DNA of 64,000 nucleotides from Neisseria dentiae (GTDB lineage: Bacteria; Pseudomonadota; Gammaproteobacteria; Burkholderiales; Neisseriaceae): assembly GCF_014055005.1 (NCBI RefSeq), contig NZ_CP059570.1, positions 186,001 to 250,000 on the forward strand, read 5' to 3'. The first letter of the stretch is position 1. The number at the start of each line of letters is the position of its first letter. Both the position numbers and the translations under genes were made by a program. The notes under the pieces were generated by a model, which was not told the origin of the DNA, made no database searches, and worked only from the letters and a program-made list of their open reading frames with translations. Positions 48,180 through 57,163 of this stretch are shown here, one piece after another.

Positions 48180-50339
48180 TTATTTCACTAACACGCGAAG
48201 CTGTTTGAGTTTGCCCCATTGCTTGGCGGCGAAGCTTTTTTTCAGCGGCGCGCCGTGCTGCCGTTGCGCTTTCTGCCGGCGCAGAATGTCCACGGCGGTT
48301 TGCGCATCAACCGGGCGGCGGGTTTCGGGGCAGACATAATCGGGGTAATAAACCAGCGTGCCCGCCACCAACTGCCACAAGGCCAGTTTGCGCGTGCGGC
48401 GGGGAATCGGCAGGTGGTCGTGTGTTAAACCCCAGCCCGCATAAAAAGGCAGGCCGTAGCAATGCACGGTTTTGCCGCGCAGCAGGGCTTCGAAGCCCGA
48501 AAGCGAAGTCATGGTGTGTACTTCGTGCGCTTGTTGCAGGCAGGTGGTGATGTCGCATTCGGTAACGGTTTGGTCGGCATAGCGTGCGGCCTCTTCGGGG
48601 GCAATATGGCCGGTGCGGTTGCCGCTCACCACATCGGGGTGCGGTTTGTAAATAATGTAGGCATCGGGGTTCAGCCCGCGCACTTTTTTCAGCAAATCCA
48701 GATTTTTGCGAATTTCGGGAGAGCCGTGGCGTATCGAGGCATCGTCTTCAACCTGGCCGGGTACCAGCAGCACCCTGCGCGCATCGGGCGGAATAGCTAG
48801 CGCGCCGCCGCCGACATTGTATTTGCTGATGCCGGACTCGGTGAGCGCGGTTTGCAGCCATGAGGCCGTCTGAAAATCCTGTTCGGTAAACAAATGGTTT
48901 TGCAGAATATGCTCTAAGCGCGAAGGTTTTTCTGCGCTGAAATAAATGCCCATATCGTCGCAAACCAGTGAGAGCGGCGGCACCAGATTCGAGCCTAAGC
49001 CCACCGAGCGGATAAAGCCGTCTTCCATATGCAAAACGGGCAGGCCGCGCCCGGCGGCAAAATCCAGCAGTTCGCGCCTGCCATAGCCCCACACCAACAG
49101 CCGCGCATCGGCAGGCAGTGGCATTTTCCGCAGTTTTTTCAGCGACGAAACAAAATGCAGGCGGCAGGCGGGAACATTGAAAAACGGTTTCATTACCGCC
49201 CGTTTCCATAACGACATACCCACGCAGTAAAGATTGCCGCGCAGTTTTTCGTTGCGGCGGCGCGCTGCCGCAAGATAATCAACCACATCAAAAATATCAC
49301 CTGCTTCGCCTGTGTTGGGGTTGATATAGCGGCTGTATTGCAGATAGGCGGCCGCAAAAAGCTGCATCAGCGAGCGCGGCGCGCGGCGGTTTTGCTGTTG
49401 TAAGGCTGCTACGCCCGTATGACGGTCGTCGGTAACCCCCCAGCCCGCATACCACGGCAATCCGAACACCGACACCGGCTTGCCCAGCAGCAAAGCCTCG
49501 AAGCCCATTTGCGACGTAACACAATATACTTTATCTACTTGTTTCAACAAAGAAAGCGGGTTGATATCGGCCGCCAGCAGGCGCACGTTTTCCGTTTGCG
49601 GCAAATCGGTGAGATAGCCGCGCTTTTTACCGCTCAACACATCGGGGTGGGTTTTTACCCAGATTTCGGCATCGGGATTTTCGGCTAAGGCCGTCTGAAA
49701 CATTTGCGCAAACGTTTGCTCGTCGGCTCCGCCGAATTTCACCGCCATATCGCCGTAGGTTTGGTCGATAACCAACACGACTTTTTTTTCAGACGGCCTG
49801 AGATATTTATTTTCGTCATACTCGGGCTTGACCCGAGTATCCCGCTTTGTATCTGCCCCGCTTGATTTGCCATACGCAGATTCAGGCACGCACATGGTAT
49901 CGGAATGCGCGGTCTGAAATAAATCCCAAGAAAAATCAGGCGCATGGTTATATTTCGACAAACCGTGGGCAACGATTAAGTCCGCCGCCTTCTCGGCATC
50001 GGCCAAAGTTTCAGACGGCATCTGATCCGCCGTCAAAACCAACGCTTCCAAACGGGAAGGGCGGGTGGTGTCGTAATAAATACCCAAATCATCAACCACC
50101 ATAGAAAACGGCGGCCAGCCTGCTACGCCCAAACCGGGCGAGCGCAGAAAGCCGTCTTCGAGATACACAATGGGCTTTTTCAAAAACGAACGTATCCAAT
50201 ATTCCCGTTTGGCATGTTTTTTGCCCCACAATAGAAATTTTCCTTCAACCTGTTTGGCAGGGTGAAGGAAAACATGCAGGGATTTTTGTTGGCGCCACAG
50301 CCCGAAGCTTGAAAAAAACATTTTATTTTGTCGCAGCAA
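48180..50339 (-). CDS. lipA: Capsule Kdo-transferase LipA (KpsC family)
   Basis: The 719-residue protein has two homologous halves, as in KpsC, which adds alternating beta-Kdo residues: VYLEDGFLRSPGLGVAGWPP in the first and LHMEDGFIRSVGLGSNLVPP in the second; DLGIYYDTTRPSRLE and DMGIYFSAEKPSRLEH; KTHPDVLSGKKRG and KPHPDVVSGNRTG. Between about residues 145 and 183 there is an odd insert (KRDTRVKPEYDENKYL) whose DNA is a mobile palindromic repeat plus a DUS. The 5' end overlaps the upstream glycosyltransferase stop by 17 bp. Known as CtrE/LipA in N. meningitidis. Confidence 0.92.
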   Translation of the reverse strand: MLRQNKMFFSSFGLWRQQKSLHVFLHPAKQVEGKFLLWGKKHAKREYWIRSFLKKPIVYLEDGFLRSPGLGVAGWPPFSMVVDDLGIYYDTTRPSRLEALVLTADQMPSETLADAEKAADLIVAHGLSKYNHAPDFSWDLFQTAHSDTMCVPESAYGKSSGADTKRDTRVKPEYDENKYLRPSEKKVVLVIDQTYGDMAVKFGGADEQTFAQMFQTALAENPDAEIWVKTHPDVLSGKKRGYLTDLPQTENVRLLAADINPLSLLKQVDKVYCVTSQMGFEALLLGKPVSVFGLPWYAGWGVTDDRHTGVAALQQQNRRAPRSLMQLFAAAYLQYSRYINPNTGEAGDIFDVVDYLAAARRRNEKLRGNLYCVGMSLWKRAVMKPFFNVPACRLHFVSSLKKLRKMPLPADARLLVWGYGRRELLDFAAGRGLPVLHMEDGFIRSVGLGSNLVPPLSLVCDDMGIYFSAEKPSRLEHILQNHLFTEQDFQTASWLQTALTESGISKYNVGGGALAIPPDARRVLLVPGQVEDDASIRHGSPEIRKNLDLLKKVRGLNPDAYIIYKPHPDVVSGNRTGHIAPEEAARYADQTVTECDITTCLQQAHEVHTMTSLSGFEALLRGKTVHCYGLPFYAGWGLTHDHLPIPRRTRKLALWQLVAGTLVYYPDYVCPETRRPVDAQTAVDILRRQKAQRQHGAPLKKSFAAKQWGKLKQLRVLVK

Positions 50340-51303
50340 TAACAGATTGTATTTTTTCTAAAAATTTCTGCCAAGTAAAATTATTCAAAACGAAATCCGC
50401 CCCTGCTTTGGCCATTTCCAGATCGCTTTCAGACGGCCCGTGCTTCAAACGTTCAAACAAAGCCACCGCTTCATCTTCATTGTTTACGATATGGCAATAA
50501 TCTTTAAACAATCTGTCCATCGCCATGCCGGGCGTGGAAACCAAAATACCGCCGCAGGCCAAGATTTCCACCACCCGCCGTGAAAACATTGTGGGCGAAT
50601 CTTCAATCGTGTTTACATTCAGCGATACTGCAAAGCGGCGGTAGATATCGGCGGTTTGGGCATAATCTAAAGCCGGCATGATTTTCAGGCCGAATTCCTG
50701 CCCGGGGTAACGGTAATTGCTTGATTTTCTGTCTGAATTGCGGTCGAAAACCGTAACCGGCAAACCCGCCTTCAAAGCCGCAGAAAACAACATTTCTTGG
50801 CGCTCGCGGCGCTTGCCGTGGATATGCCTGCTGAAACTGCCGACAAAATTCGCCTCCAATTGCCGAAAGTTAAACCCCTGATAGTTATGAATACGGGGCT
50901 GGACGGGAAACATCGCCACATCAACCGTGGTTGAAGCCGGCACAACCGCCCGATACCGCTCCACACAGTTTTCATCCACAGTAAAAATATGGTCGAAATG
51001 TTTGGCAGAATCGATAAAACGGTCGAAATGAACCGAATCTTCTTTATTCCAAAAAACGGTGGGAATCCCCTTATCTTTCGCGGCCTGAACCAAACGCACC
51101 AGTTTTTCGTTGGTACGTTTGGGGTGGTCGGGATAGGAGGCGATTTTGAATTTCCAGCGGTTTTTATAGCCGTTCCAAGCGGATTCGACCAATAATATTG
51201 CATTATGGCTTTTATCGAGAGAAAACCAACTGCTTTTTATGGCCGTATTTTCACCCTGTAGAGATGTTTGGGTTAATGTGTCGCTGATCAGGTAGATCTT
51301 CAT
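50323..51303 (-). CDS. CgeB-like glycosyltransferase
   Basis: The 326-residue protein resembles the CgeB/spore-maturation glycosyltransferase group (GT-B). Marks: LLVESAWNGYKNRWKFK, GIPTVFWNKEDSVHFDRFID, HIFTVDENCVERY, NFVGSFSRHIHGKRRERQEM, SLNVNTIEDSPTMFSRRVVE and EILACGGILVSTPG. The last two segments are the donor-binding region of the C-terminal lobe. It shares these with the 686-residue protein at 57.2 kb, so the pair may add related sugars in the capsule repeat. The start overlaps the stop of the DUF6270-like gene by 4 bp. Cytoplasmic. Confidence 0.82.
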   Translation of the reverse strand: MKIYLISDTLTQTSLQGENTAIKSSWFSLDKSHNAILLVESAWNGYKNRWKFKIASYPDHPKRTNEKLVRLVQAAKDKGIPTVFWNKEDSVHFDRFIDSAKHFDHIFTVDENCVERYRAVVPASTTVDVAMFPVQPRIHNYQGFNFRQLEANFVGSFSRHIHGKRRERQEMLFSAALKAGLPVTVFDRNSDRKSSNYRYPGQEFGLKIMPALDYAQTADIYRRFAVSLNVNTIEDSPTMFSRRVVEILACGGILVSTPGMAMDRLFKDYCHIVNNEDEAVALFERLKHGPSESDLEMAKAGADFVLNNFTWQKFLEKIQSVIAATK

Positions 51304-52448
51304 TTATCAACCTTATTGATCTCTACTTCCAAGATTACATTTTTTCCTTTCGGATAGAATTCTTGAATGGAAAAAAATGCACGTGTATTGGCCGGTATTC
51401 TAAATTTAATCTCGCGGTTATATACAGTATAAGGTTGGGTGCCTATATATTTGAAATAGCCAATTTCTTCAAAATCGGAATGGGCATATTTTTGTTCGGA
51501 ATACCATTCAGATTGTTCCGGCTCATATCTCAGCGTATGCAGTAAATCTTTTTCACCGGCCATTTTATTTGCAGCAAACGCAATATCAATACTCACTATG
51601 CAGTCTTGCTCACCGCCTTGAAAAATTAAAGGTTGATATACCGAATCATTTTTTCTTTTAATCGGCAGCGTGTCGAAACCAAGCGGCAAATAATCAGTAT
51701 AAACAATATTGTTTTCCAATGCCTTTTGATAGGTTTTCAGACGGCCTATATAGTCTAGAAAATACAGATACAGCGGTTTGGCGTAGTGATAAGGTTGAAG
51801 CCCCCATTTGTGGTCAGAATCTGCTTTAAACAGCTCTTGGGGATATTCCAAGATCTTGATACCACTTGTTTTTTCTATATAGGAGTAAAGTTCTTTTAAC
51901 CAGCGGTTGTTTTCATCAATCCAAGATTGGTATAAATCCGAAACAACTTTTCCTCCAGAGCTGGTTTGGTTGGTCCAAAATACCTTATTTAAAATAATTT
52001 TATGCAAAAATTGATGTTTTTTTGCCAAATCGATAAAGTTATCCCATCCCTTTTTCCAACGCTCAAGAAATTCATCGCTGTTAGGAATAAGTACTCTGCC
52101 GGGTTTATCAAAAATGCAGTTATTCGAGAACTCCGGAGAGAGTGTAAATACTTCTTCCTTATCGGAAACAAAAATATTAAAACGCTCATCGATCAAATCG
52201 ATAATCAGCCAATCAAATTCGTTATGCGTTAAGGTATGAGCCGTTTGTTTTAATAAATCGTTTTCTACCATCCGTTTTTGGAATGATGACGGTATTTTTG
52301 ATAAGTCTATATCTTTAACAGATTGATTGTGGAAAGTGCTGGCAAAAGAAGTTCGTGCAAAATAAGAGATAATATTATATGAATTTCCTTCATCTAATGA
52401 GAAAGCATCTCTACTAACACAAGAGCCTAAAATAAATAACTTATTCAT
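51300..52448 (-). CDS. DUF6270-like capsule-cluster protein
   Basis: A 382-residue protein that opens KLFILGSCVSRDAF, the G-S-C-x-S-R-D start of the DUF6270 family, which resembles an SGNH-hydrolase-like entry motif with Ser as possible nucleophile. Further: FDWLIIDLIDERFNIF, ILEYPQELFKADSDHKWGLQPYHYAKPLYL (a possible D-x-x-H region; quoted in parts). Residues about 275-382 form a beta-rich tail with EIGYFKYI, similar to tails of the two next proteins. An acyl/acetyl transfer or hydrolase role on the polysaccharide is a guess. Six bp from the upstream gene; AT-rich. Confidence 0.6.
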   Translation of the reverse strand: MNKLFILGSCVSRDAFSLDEGNSYNIISYFARTSFASTFHNQSVKDIDLSKIPSSFQKRMVENDLLKQTAHTLTHNEFDWLIIDLIDERFNIFVSDKEEVFTLSPEFSNNCIFDKPGRVLIPNSDEFLERWKKGWDNFIDLAKKHQFLHKIILNKVFWTNQTSSGGKVVSDLYQSWIDENNRWLKELYSYIEKTSGIKILEYPQELFKADSDHKWGLQPYHYAKPLYLYFLDYIGRLKTYQKALENNIVYTDYLPLGFDTLPIKRKNDSVYQPLIFQGGEQDCIVSIDIAFAANKMAGEKDLLHTLRYEPEQSEWYSEQKYAHSDFEEIGYFKYIGTQPYTVYNREIKFRIPANTRAFFSIQEFYPKGKNVILEVEINKVDK

Positions 52449-52454
52449 TTGAAT

Positions 52455-54779
52455 TTAACCAATTGTAATATTTGATGTATATATATCTGATTGGGGATAC
52501 CACGGTATCAGATGTATTTCACAATCAGCTTCTAAAGCTGGAATTTGAATATCAAATTCAATGTTATCCAAGTTTGTATTGATATATCTAAACCAAAACT
52601 TCCCATGCTCTGACCAAGAAAACCCTTCTACAGTATGATTTTTGGAGGTACCTTTCAATGCAATTAAAACTTTATTTTTCTCATTTAGGATACTTAACAT
52701 ATAACCATTAACTTGAGCAGGGCAGCTTTTGTGGATTTTACCAATGTATAAACCATCTTTAGGCAAAAGATTAAACCCTAACTTATCTAATTCTGATTTT
52801 AATTTTTGATTATCATTAATGAGAATTTTAGATAATGTTATTGCTATACTTAAATTAATTTTTGTTTGTAAAATTGTAGCGGATTTTCTATCACGTTCTG
52901 CTACTTCTGCTATTGCAGCTTCATAATTATTTAATTTAGTTTTATATGCTTCGATAATCTGCTTTTCAGGGGTATCTGTATGTCTAATTTCACTAGCATT
53001 AAATAGCGTAGAAATTTTACTTTCAATAATTTCTCTTTTTGAGAAATCAAATAATGTATCTTCGTTATTAAAATAATGTATCAGGCAAACCTTTAATAAA
53101 GATAAATGATAATAAATAGACGTGATATTTAGCGAGTTTGGATTTCTTTCGCTTAATTCCTGAATTCGTTTAAAATTCACAAAGTCAAAAAAATCTCTAT
53201 TGTCATAAAGATATTGCAAAACAAAATGTTTGGTTCTTTCAATTAGCTCTAACCGCCAAGAATACCCTCCAAAAACTTTTGATGAAGGAAAATAAGGTTG
53301 AAATAAATACGGTATATCTGGGGTTGCTCTAAAAGGAAGATTAATGCTGTTTGCAATCTGTTGAGTATCTGCCGGCCATCTATCGTTGGCAAATGGTATT
53401 TTTTCTAAAATTGCATCAGATTTTCTCATCATTATGTAGTGGATAAGTTGGTTATTTAATGCTTCATCAGAAACACCTAATAACAATCTCATCATACGAC
53501 CATCCAAGAATGGATGAATTTCACTACGTGAAATATGGGAATTAATCTGTGCACCACTTAAATAAGTGCCATTTCTAAATAAAATAGCATCTATTTGAGG
53601 GTAGCGTGATTTAGGGCAACCTTCCAAAACTTCTTTCAATTGCTGCTGATACCAACCATTGATATCATCAAACATATCAGTATTAAGTGTTCCAAGATTA
53701 TCTGCCCAGTATCTCCTATTTTGAATATATTCAGGAAAATCTAATTTATTTCCCAATGCCTTAAATCCATTCTCATGTCCGCCAATAATTAACATATCTG
53801 AGAATGTTATCTTTCTAAAATCTGCAAGTGAGCTACCTACAGAGTCTGTTAATAAATCAAAAGAAATTTCTTTTGCTATATTAACTGTTGGCATAGACAT
53901 CGATGAGGGATGAATAATATGTCTATGGGAAATATTCAATTCTTTAGCTAAAAGTTGTGCAGACATAACGTCTGGTTGGAATTTTTCTCCGAATGTGCTA
54001 AAAGAAATATCTTTAAAGCGTTTTGCTTTTGATAGTAATCCGACTATGGCACGACTATCTTTGCCCCCGCTAAGCCAAAATCTTAATCCTCTATCGGAGC
54101 TGTCGATAATATTACAAAAGCTATTAGCAACATCTTCAATATAATCAGAAATTTCATGATTTGAAACAGAGCGATATAAAGAAGCATAATTCAATTTATA
54201 TTGAAATAAGCTTTGTTCGGAAGCAATATATGTGCAACCTGGTATGGTTTTCTTAATTTCATTCCAATATGTTCCAAAATCACCTATGTGAGATCTACCA
54301 ATCGTCCAAGCTAGTGCCTGTTTCCTTAATTCAGGCGCTCTTACCCAATTTCCTAACAAATTATGTCGATTTGTTACAATCAGTTGCTCATCATCTTGGT
54401 AATAGAATAGAGGGTCTATACCTACCCCAGAACTACCAAAACTTATTTGATCTTCGGTAAGTTTGATCGCACAAAATGCTTCAGGAAATTGTGATAAATC
54501 TAGTGGAAGTTTGCTTTCGAAGGCGTTACTAATTTTATTTTCCAGATTGTGATCCCCATACCCATGGCATAAGACAATCTCTTTCTGATGGATATTGGTA
54601 ACAACACTTCTATCTAATGCTGCATCAAAATAAAAAACAATAGCCTCACATTTGCCAATATTAAATTTTTCTATGTTTTTAGGCTCTGACGGAAGATACT
54701 TTTTAAAGATATTTTCATTTTTTAATATTGATTCTGAATAATTATTAACTTTTGAAAATTTAGCTAAAAAAATTGCCAT
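52455..54779 (-). CDS. Asparagine-synthetase-like amidotransferase of capsule cluster
   Basis: A 774-residue protein with a degenerate N-terminal nucleophile-like domain (residue 2 is Ala, not the Cys needed for glutamine hydrolysis) and an asparagine-synthetase ATP-pyrophosphatase domain: FWLSGGKDSRAIVGLLSKAK (PP-loop SGGKDS, 237-242), SFSTFGEK, RSEIHPFLDGRMMRLLL (the usual R-x-P-F-LD region). Residues about 600-670 are helical and the last 100 (SEHGKFWFRYIN...) are a beta-rich tail. It should adenylate a carboxylate and transfer an amine or ammonia. With UDP-ManNAcA made next door, a uronic acid carboxylate in the capsule is a plausible target (inference). AT-rich; start follows AAGGAA. Confidence 0.7.
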   Translation of the reverse strand: MAIFLAKFSKVNNYSESILKNENIFKKYLPSEPKNIEKFNIGKCEAIVFYFDAALDRSVVTNIHQKEIVLCHGYGDHNLENKISNAFESKLPLDLSQFPEAFCAIKLTEDQISFGSSGVGIDPLFYYQDDEQLIVTNRHNLLGNWVRAPELRKQALAWTIGRSHIGDFGTYWNEIKKTIPGCTYIASEQSLFQYKLNYASLYRSVSNHEISDYIEDVANSFCNIIDSSDRGLRFWLSGGKDSRAIVGLLSKAKRFKDISFSTFGEKFQPDVMSAQLLAKELNISHRHIIHPSSMSMPTVNIAKEISFDLLTDSVGSSLADFRKITFSDMLIIGGHENGFKALGNKLDFPEYIQNRRYWADNLGTLNTDMFDDINGWYQQQLKEVLEGCPKSRYPQIDAILFRNGTYLSGAQINSHISRSEIHPFLDGRMMRLLLGVSDEALNNQLIHYIMMRKSDAILEKIPFANDRWPADTQQIANSINLPFRATPDIPYLFQPYFPSSKVFGGYSWRLELIERTKHFVLQYLYDNRDFFDFVNFKRIQELSERNPNSLNITSIYYHLSLLKVCLIHYFNNEDTLFDFSKREIIESKISTLFNASEIRHTDTPEKQIIEAYKTKLNNYEAAIAEVAERDRKSATILQTKINLSIAITLSKILINDNQKLKSELDKLGFNLLPKDGLYIGKIHKSCPAQVNGYMLSILNEKNKVLIALKGTSKNHTVEGFSWSEHGKFWFRYINTNLDNIEFDIQIPALEADCEIHLIPWYPQSDIYTSNITIG

Positions 54780-54796
54780 AATTCATTCCTTATAAT

Positions 54797-57163
54797 CTAA
54801 AATTTACTTATTCTGATAAAGTCAATGTTAATCTCTGTATCTCGTTGCCATAAATTCAACTTCAATTGCTCAACCATATTGTTTTTAGATAATGTTATTT
54901 CTAAAAAATGGCTTTGTCCGCCGGCTGTTGTATTCAGATATTTATACAGACCGATTTCTTTGAGATTGGATAACTTAAAACCTGATACGGGTTCTGTATT
55001 GGCTGATTTAAGGGCAACCAAAGCAGCATTAACTCTGGTGTTAGCGGAAATTTTTAGGCTGTATTCCAAGATTAATTTACAGTTGCTTTGTGCTTCTTTG
55101 GGTAATTCGATAACAATACCTTCGGCGGTGAGTTTGCGATTGTTAATTACTACAAGGCATTTTCGGTTTGCTGTATCGTCCTCTCTTGGTGCAGGTGCAG
55201 TCGGGAAGAGGGTTGCAGAAATGCGGAACTGTCGCCGAAGCTGTTTGACAAAGGCTTCTACTGAGTAACGCTCTTGAATCATTTCCAAACCTTGTTGATT
55301 ATAGCGGTTGAATTTATTTAATGTATTTTGGGCATGAATATGTTCTGTCATTAGCTCAAGTGAGTCGAATATATATTTTTTCGGATAGATATATTCTACG
55401 CCATTCCAATCCAACAATACGCCTTGGTTCCCTGCCGAGAAGCCATCTGCTGGTGCAATATGGAAGCTTTCCGGGATTTCTTCGTTATCGCTTGTGGATA
55501 AGATAAAGCCGATATTTTTCAATTCTGTTTTAACGTTAACCCAACCTTTAACGATAACGTGTTCCTGTAAATTATTTTGCTCAATAAACCGTTTGCATTC
55601 ATTGAAATAAGCCATTTCCGTCGGATTGCTTTTTACCCAAGGCAGTTCTTCCGGCATTTTCCCATAAACGTATAGGCGGTATTTTTTGTCTTTATTGACA
55701 AGATTCTTCAATAATTTCAGTGCATTCAGGTAGCCTTTTCTTGAAGGCAGGATACCGATAATCCCAAGATTGAAGAGCTTCTCTTCACTTTCGGAACGCT
55801 CATAATCATTACTATCCAAATAATTGGGCAACAGACAGGCTTGCGAGCGGGAAATACGGGTATATTCCACCAGTTTCTCAAAGAAATAGAGTGATACGGC
55901 AAACACACGGTTGACTTTTGTGAAGTCTATTTGTTTGAACCAAGAAGTTGTCAGTTCAAAACGGTGCATGCGGATAAAGAGCTTTTGGCTCTCTTTAATC
56001 CGTTGGCTATACCATACGGCGTTACCCAGCATCCATTCACAAAATACGATCTCTGCCCATTGTAAACATTTTTCGCTGTGTTGCTCGTTGTGATCATTGT
56101 GTCCGGACCATTCATCTACTTGAATTTGATAGTATTTTTCCAACTCCGGTAAAACGGGTTTGATAAATTTCAAATCATAGCCGGCTATGACTAACCTGAG
56201 TTTAATAGCTTCGAGAAAACCTTGGTAATTGCTATTGTAAATTTCGTTTAATACGCTTTTAATACGCGTATTGTAGTTAAAGCTATTTATTAACTGTTTG
56301 TTTTTATTTATAAACTTAGAAAACTCGATGAAGTCGTTTTCGCTAATGTCAAAGCGGTTATAGGTAATCATGGATTGGATTGCTGTTTGCAAACCAACTT
56401 GCAGGCGGGCTGTATAATAATCTACGCCTTGCTTGGCGAGCTTCTCTTGGGCTGTTTGCCAAACAGTTAAATGGTTTTTTAGTTCGCGGGAGCCATAGCT
56501 TTGCGTTGAAGAGGCTTCTTCATTGATTTTTTTGTTATAAATAAATGTTGGGTGATCGATGTAGATAATGCGGTTGGCAACGGACAATACGTCAGCTAAA
56601 TAAATCGTATCTTCCCCCATTCTGAGATCAGAGTGCCATTTGATTTGGTGTTTTTTTAGTAAACTGCGTTTAATCAGGCTGGGTACGGTTGTGCTTTGCT
56701 TGCGAATAATGGTCTCAATTATTTCATTTTTGCTTAAGCTATCAATATTTTCTAAAATTCGATTGGCAGGAAAATGTTTGTTGCCATCATTCACAATAAG
56801 ATAGCCGCGCACAATATCTGCATTCTGCTGTTTGGCAGCCTGCATATGTATGCTCAATGTATCACTAAAAATTTCATCATCACAATCAAGGAAAAAAATA
56901 TACTCACCGACTGCATGAGATATACCGAGATTGCGGGGTTCGGAAGGCGAACCGCTATTTTGGTTCATTTTCAGCACTTTCCAATTGGGATGTTGTGCTG
57001 CTTGCTCGTTTAGATATGCCAATGTGCCGTCTTTGGAGCAATCATCTACAAAAATAACTTCATATTGTGAGTCTGGATAATCGATATTTTTTAGAGATGC
57101 GATGCAGGCTTCTACCTTACCAATAGCATTGTAACAGGGAATAATGATACTGATATTCATCAT
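54797..57163 (-). CDS. Two-domain glycosyltransferase (GT2 plus GT-B)
   Basis: A 788-residue capsule polymerase-like enzyme. Residues 1-220 are a GT-A/GT2 domain (ISIIIPCYNAIGKVEACIAS, FVDDCSKDGT, FFLDCDDEIFSD with the metal-binding acidic cluster). A GT-B-like part spans about 330-640 (NRVFAVSLYFFEKLVEYTRI, GILPSRKGYLNALKLLKNLV, YRLYVYGKMPEELPWV, STSDNEEIPESFHIAPADGF). The last 120 residues are beta-rich with LKEIGLYKYLN. One protein with two transferase sites could build a disaccharide repeat alone. The stop of the next gene upstream overlaps its ATG (ATGA). Confidence 0.8.
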   Translation of the reverse strand: MMNISIIIPCYNAIGKVEACIASLKNIDYPDSQYEVIFVDDCSKDGTLAYLNEQAAQHPNWKVLKMNQNSGSPSEPRNLGISHAVGEYIFFLDCDDEIFSDTLSIHMQAAKQQNADIVRGYLIVNDGNKHFPANRILENIDSLSKNEIIETIIRKQSTTVPSLIKRSLLKKHQIKWHSDLRMGEDTIYLADVLSVANRIIYIDHPTFIYNKKINEEASSTQSYGSRELKNHLTVWQTAQEKLAKQGVDYYTARLQVGLQTAIQSMITYNRFDISENDFIEFSKFINKNKQLINSFNYNTRIKSVLNEIYNSNYQGFLEAIKLRLVIAGYDLKFIKPVLPELEKYYQIQVDEWSGHNDHNEQHSEKCLQWAEIVFCEWMLGNAVWYSQRIKESQKLFIRMHRFELTTSWFKQIDFTKVNRVFAVSLYFFEKLVEYTRISRSQACLLPNYLDSNDYERSESEEKLFNLGIIGILPSRKGYLNALKLLKNLVNKDKKYRLYVYGKMPEELPWVKSNPTEMAYFNECKRFIEQNNLQEHVIVKGWVNVKTELKNIGFILSTSDNEEIPESFHIAPADGFSAGNQGVLLDWNGVEYIYPKKYIFDSLELMTEHIHAQNTLNKFNRYNQQGLEMIQERYSVEAFVKQLRRQFRISATLFPTAPAPREDDTANRKCLVVINNRKLTAEGIVIELPKEAQSNCKLILEYSLKISANTRVNAALVALKSANTEPVSGFKLSNLKEIGLYKYLNTTAGGQSHFLEITLSKNNMVEQLKLNLWQRDTEINIDFIRISKF

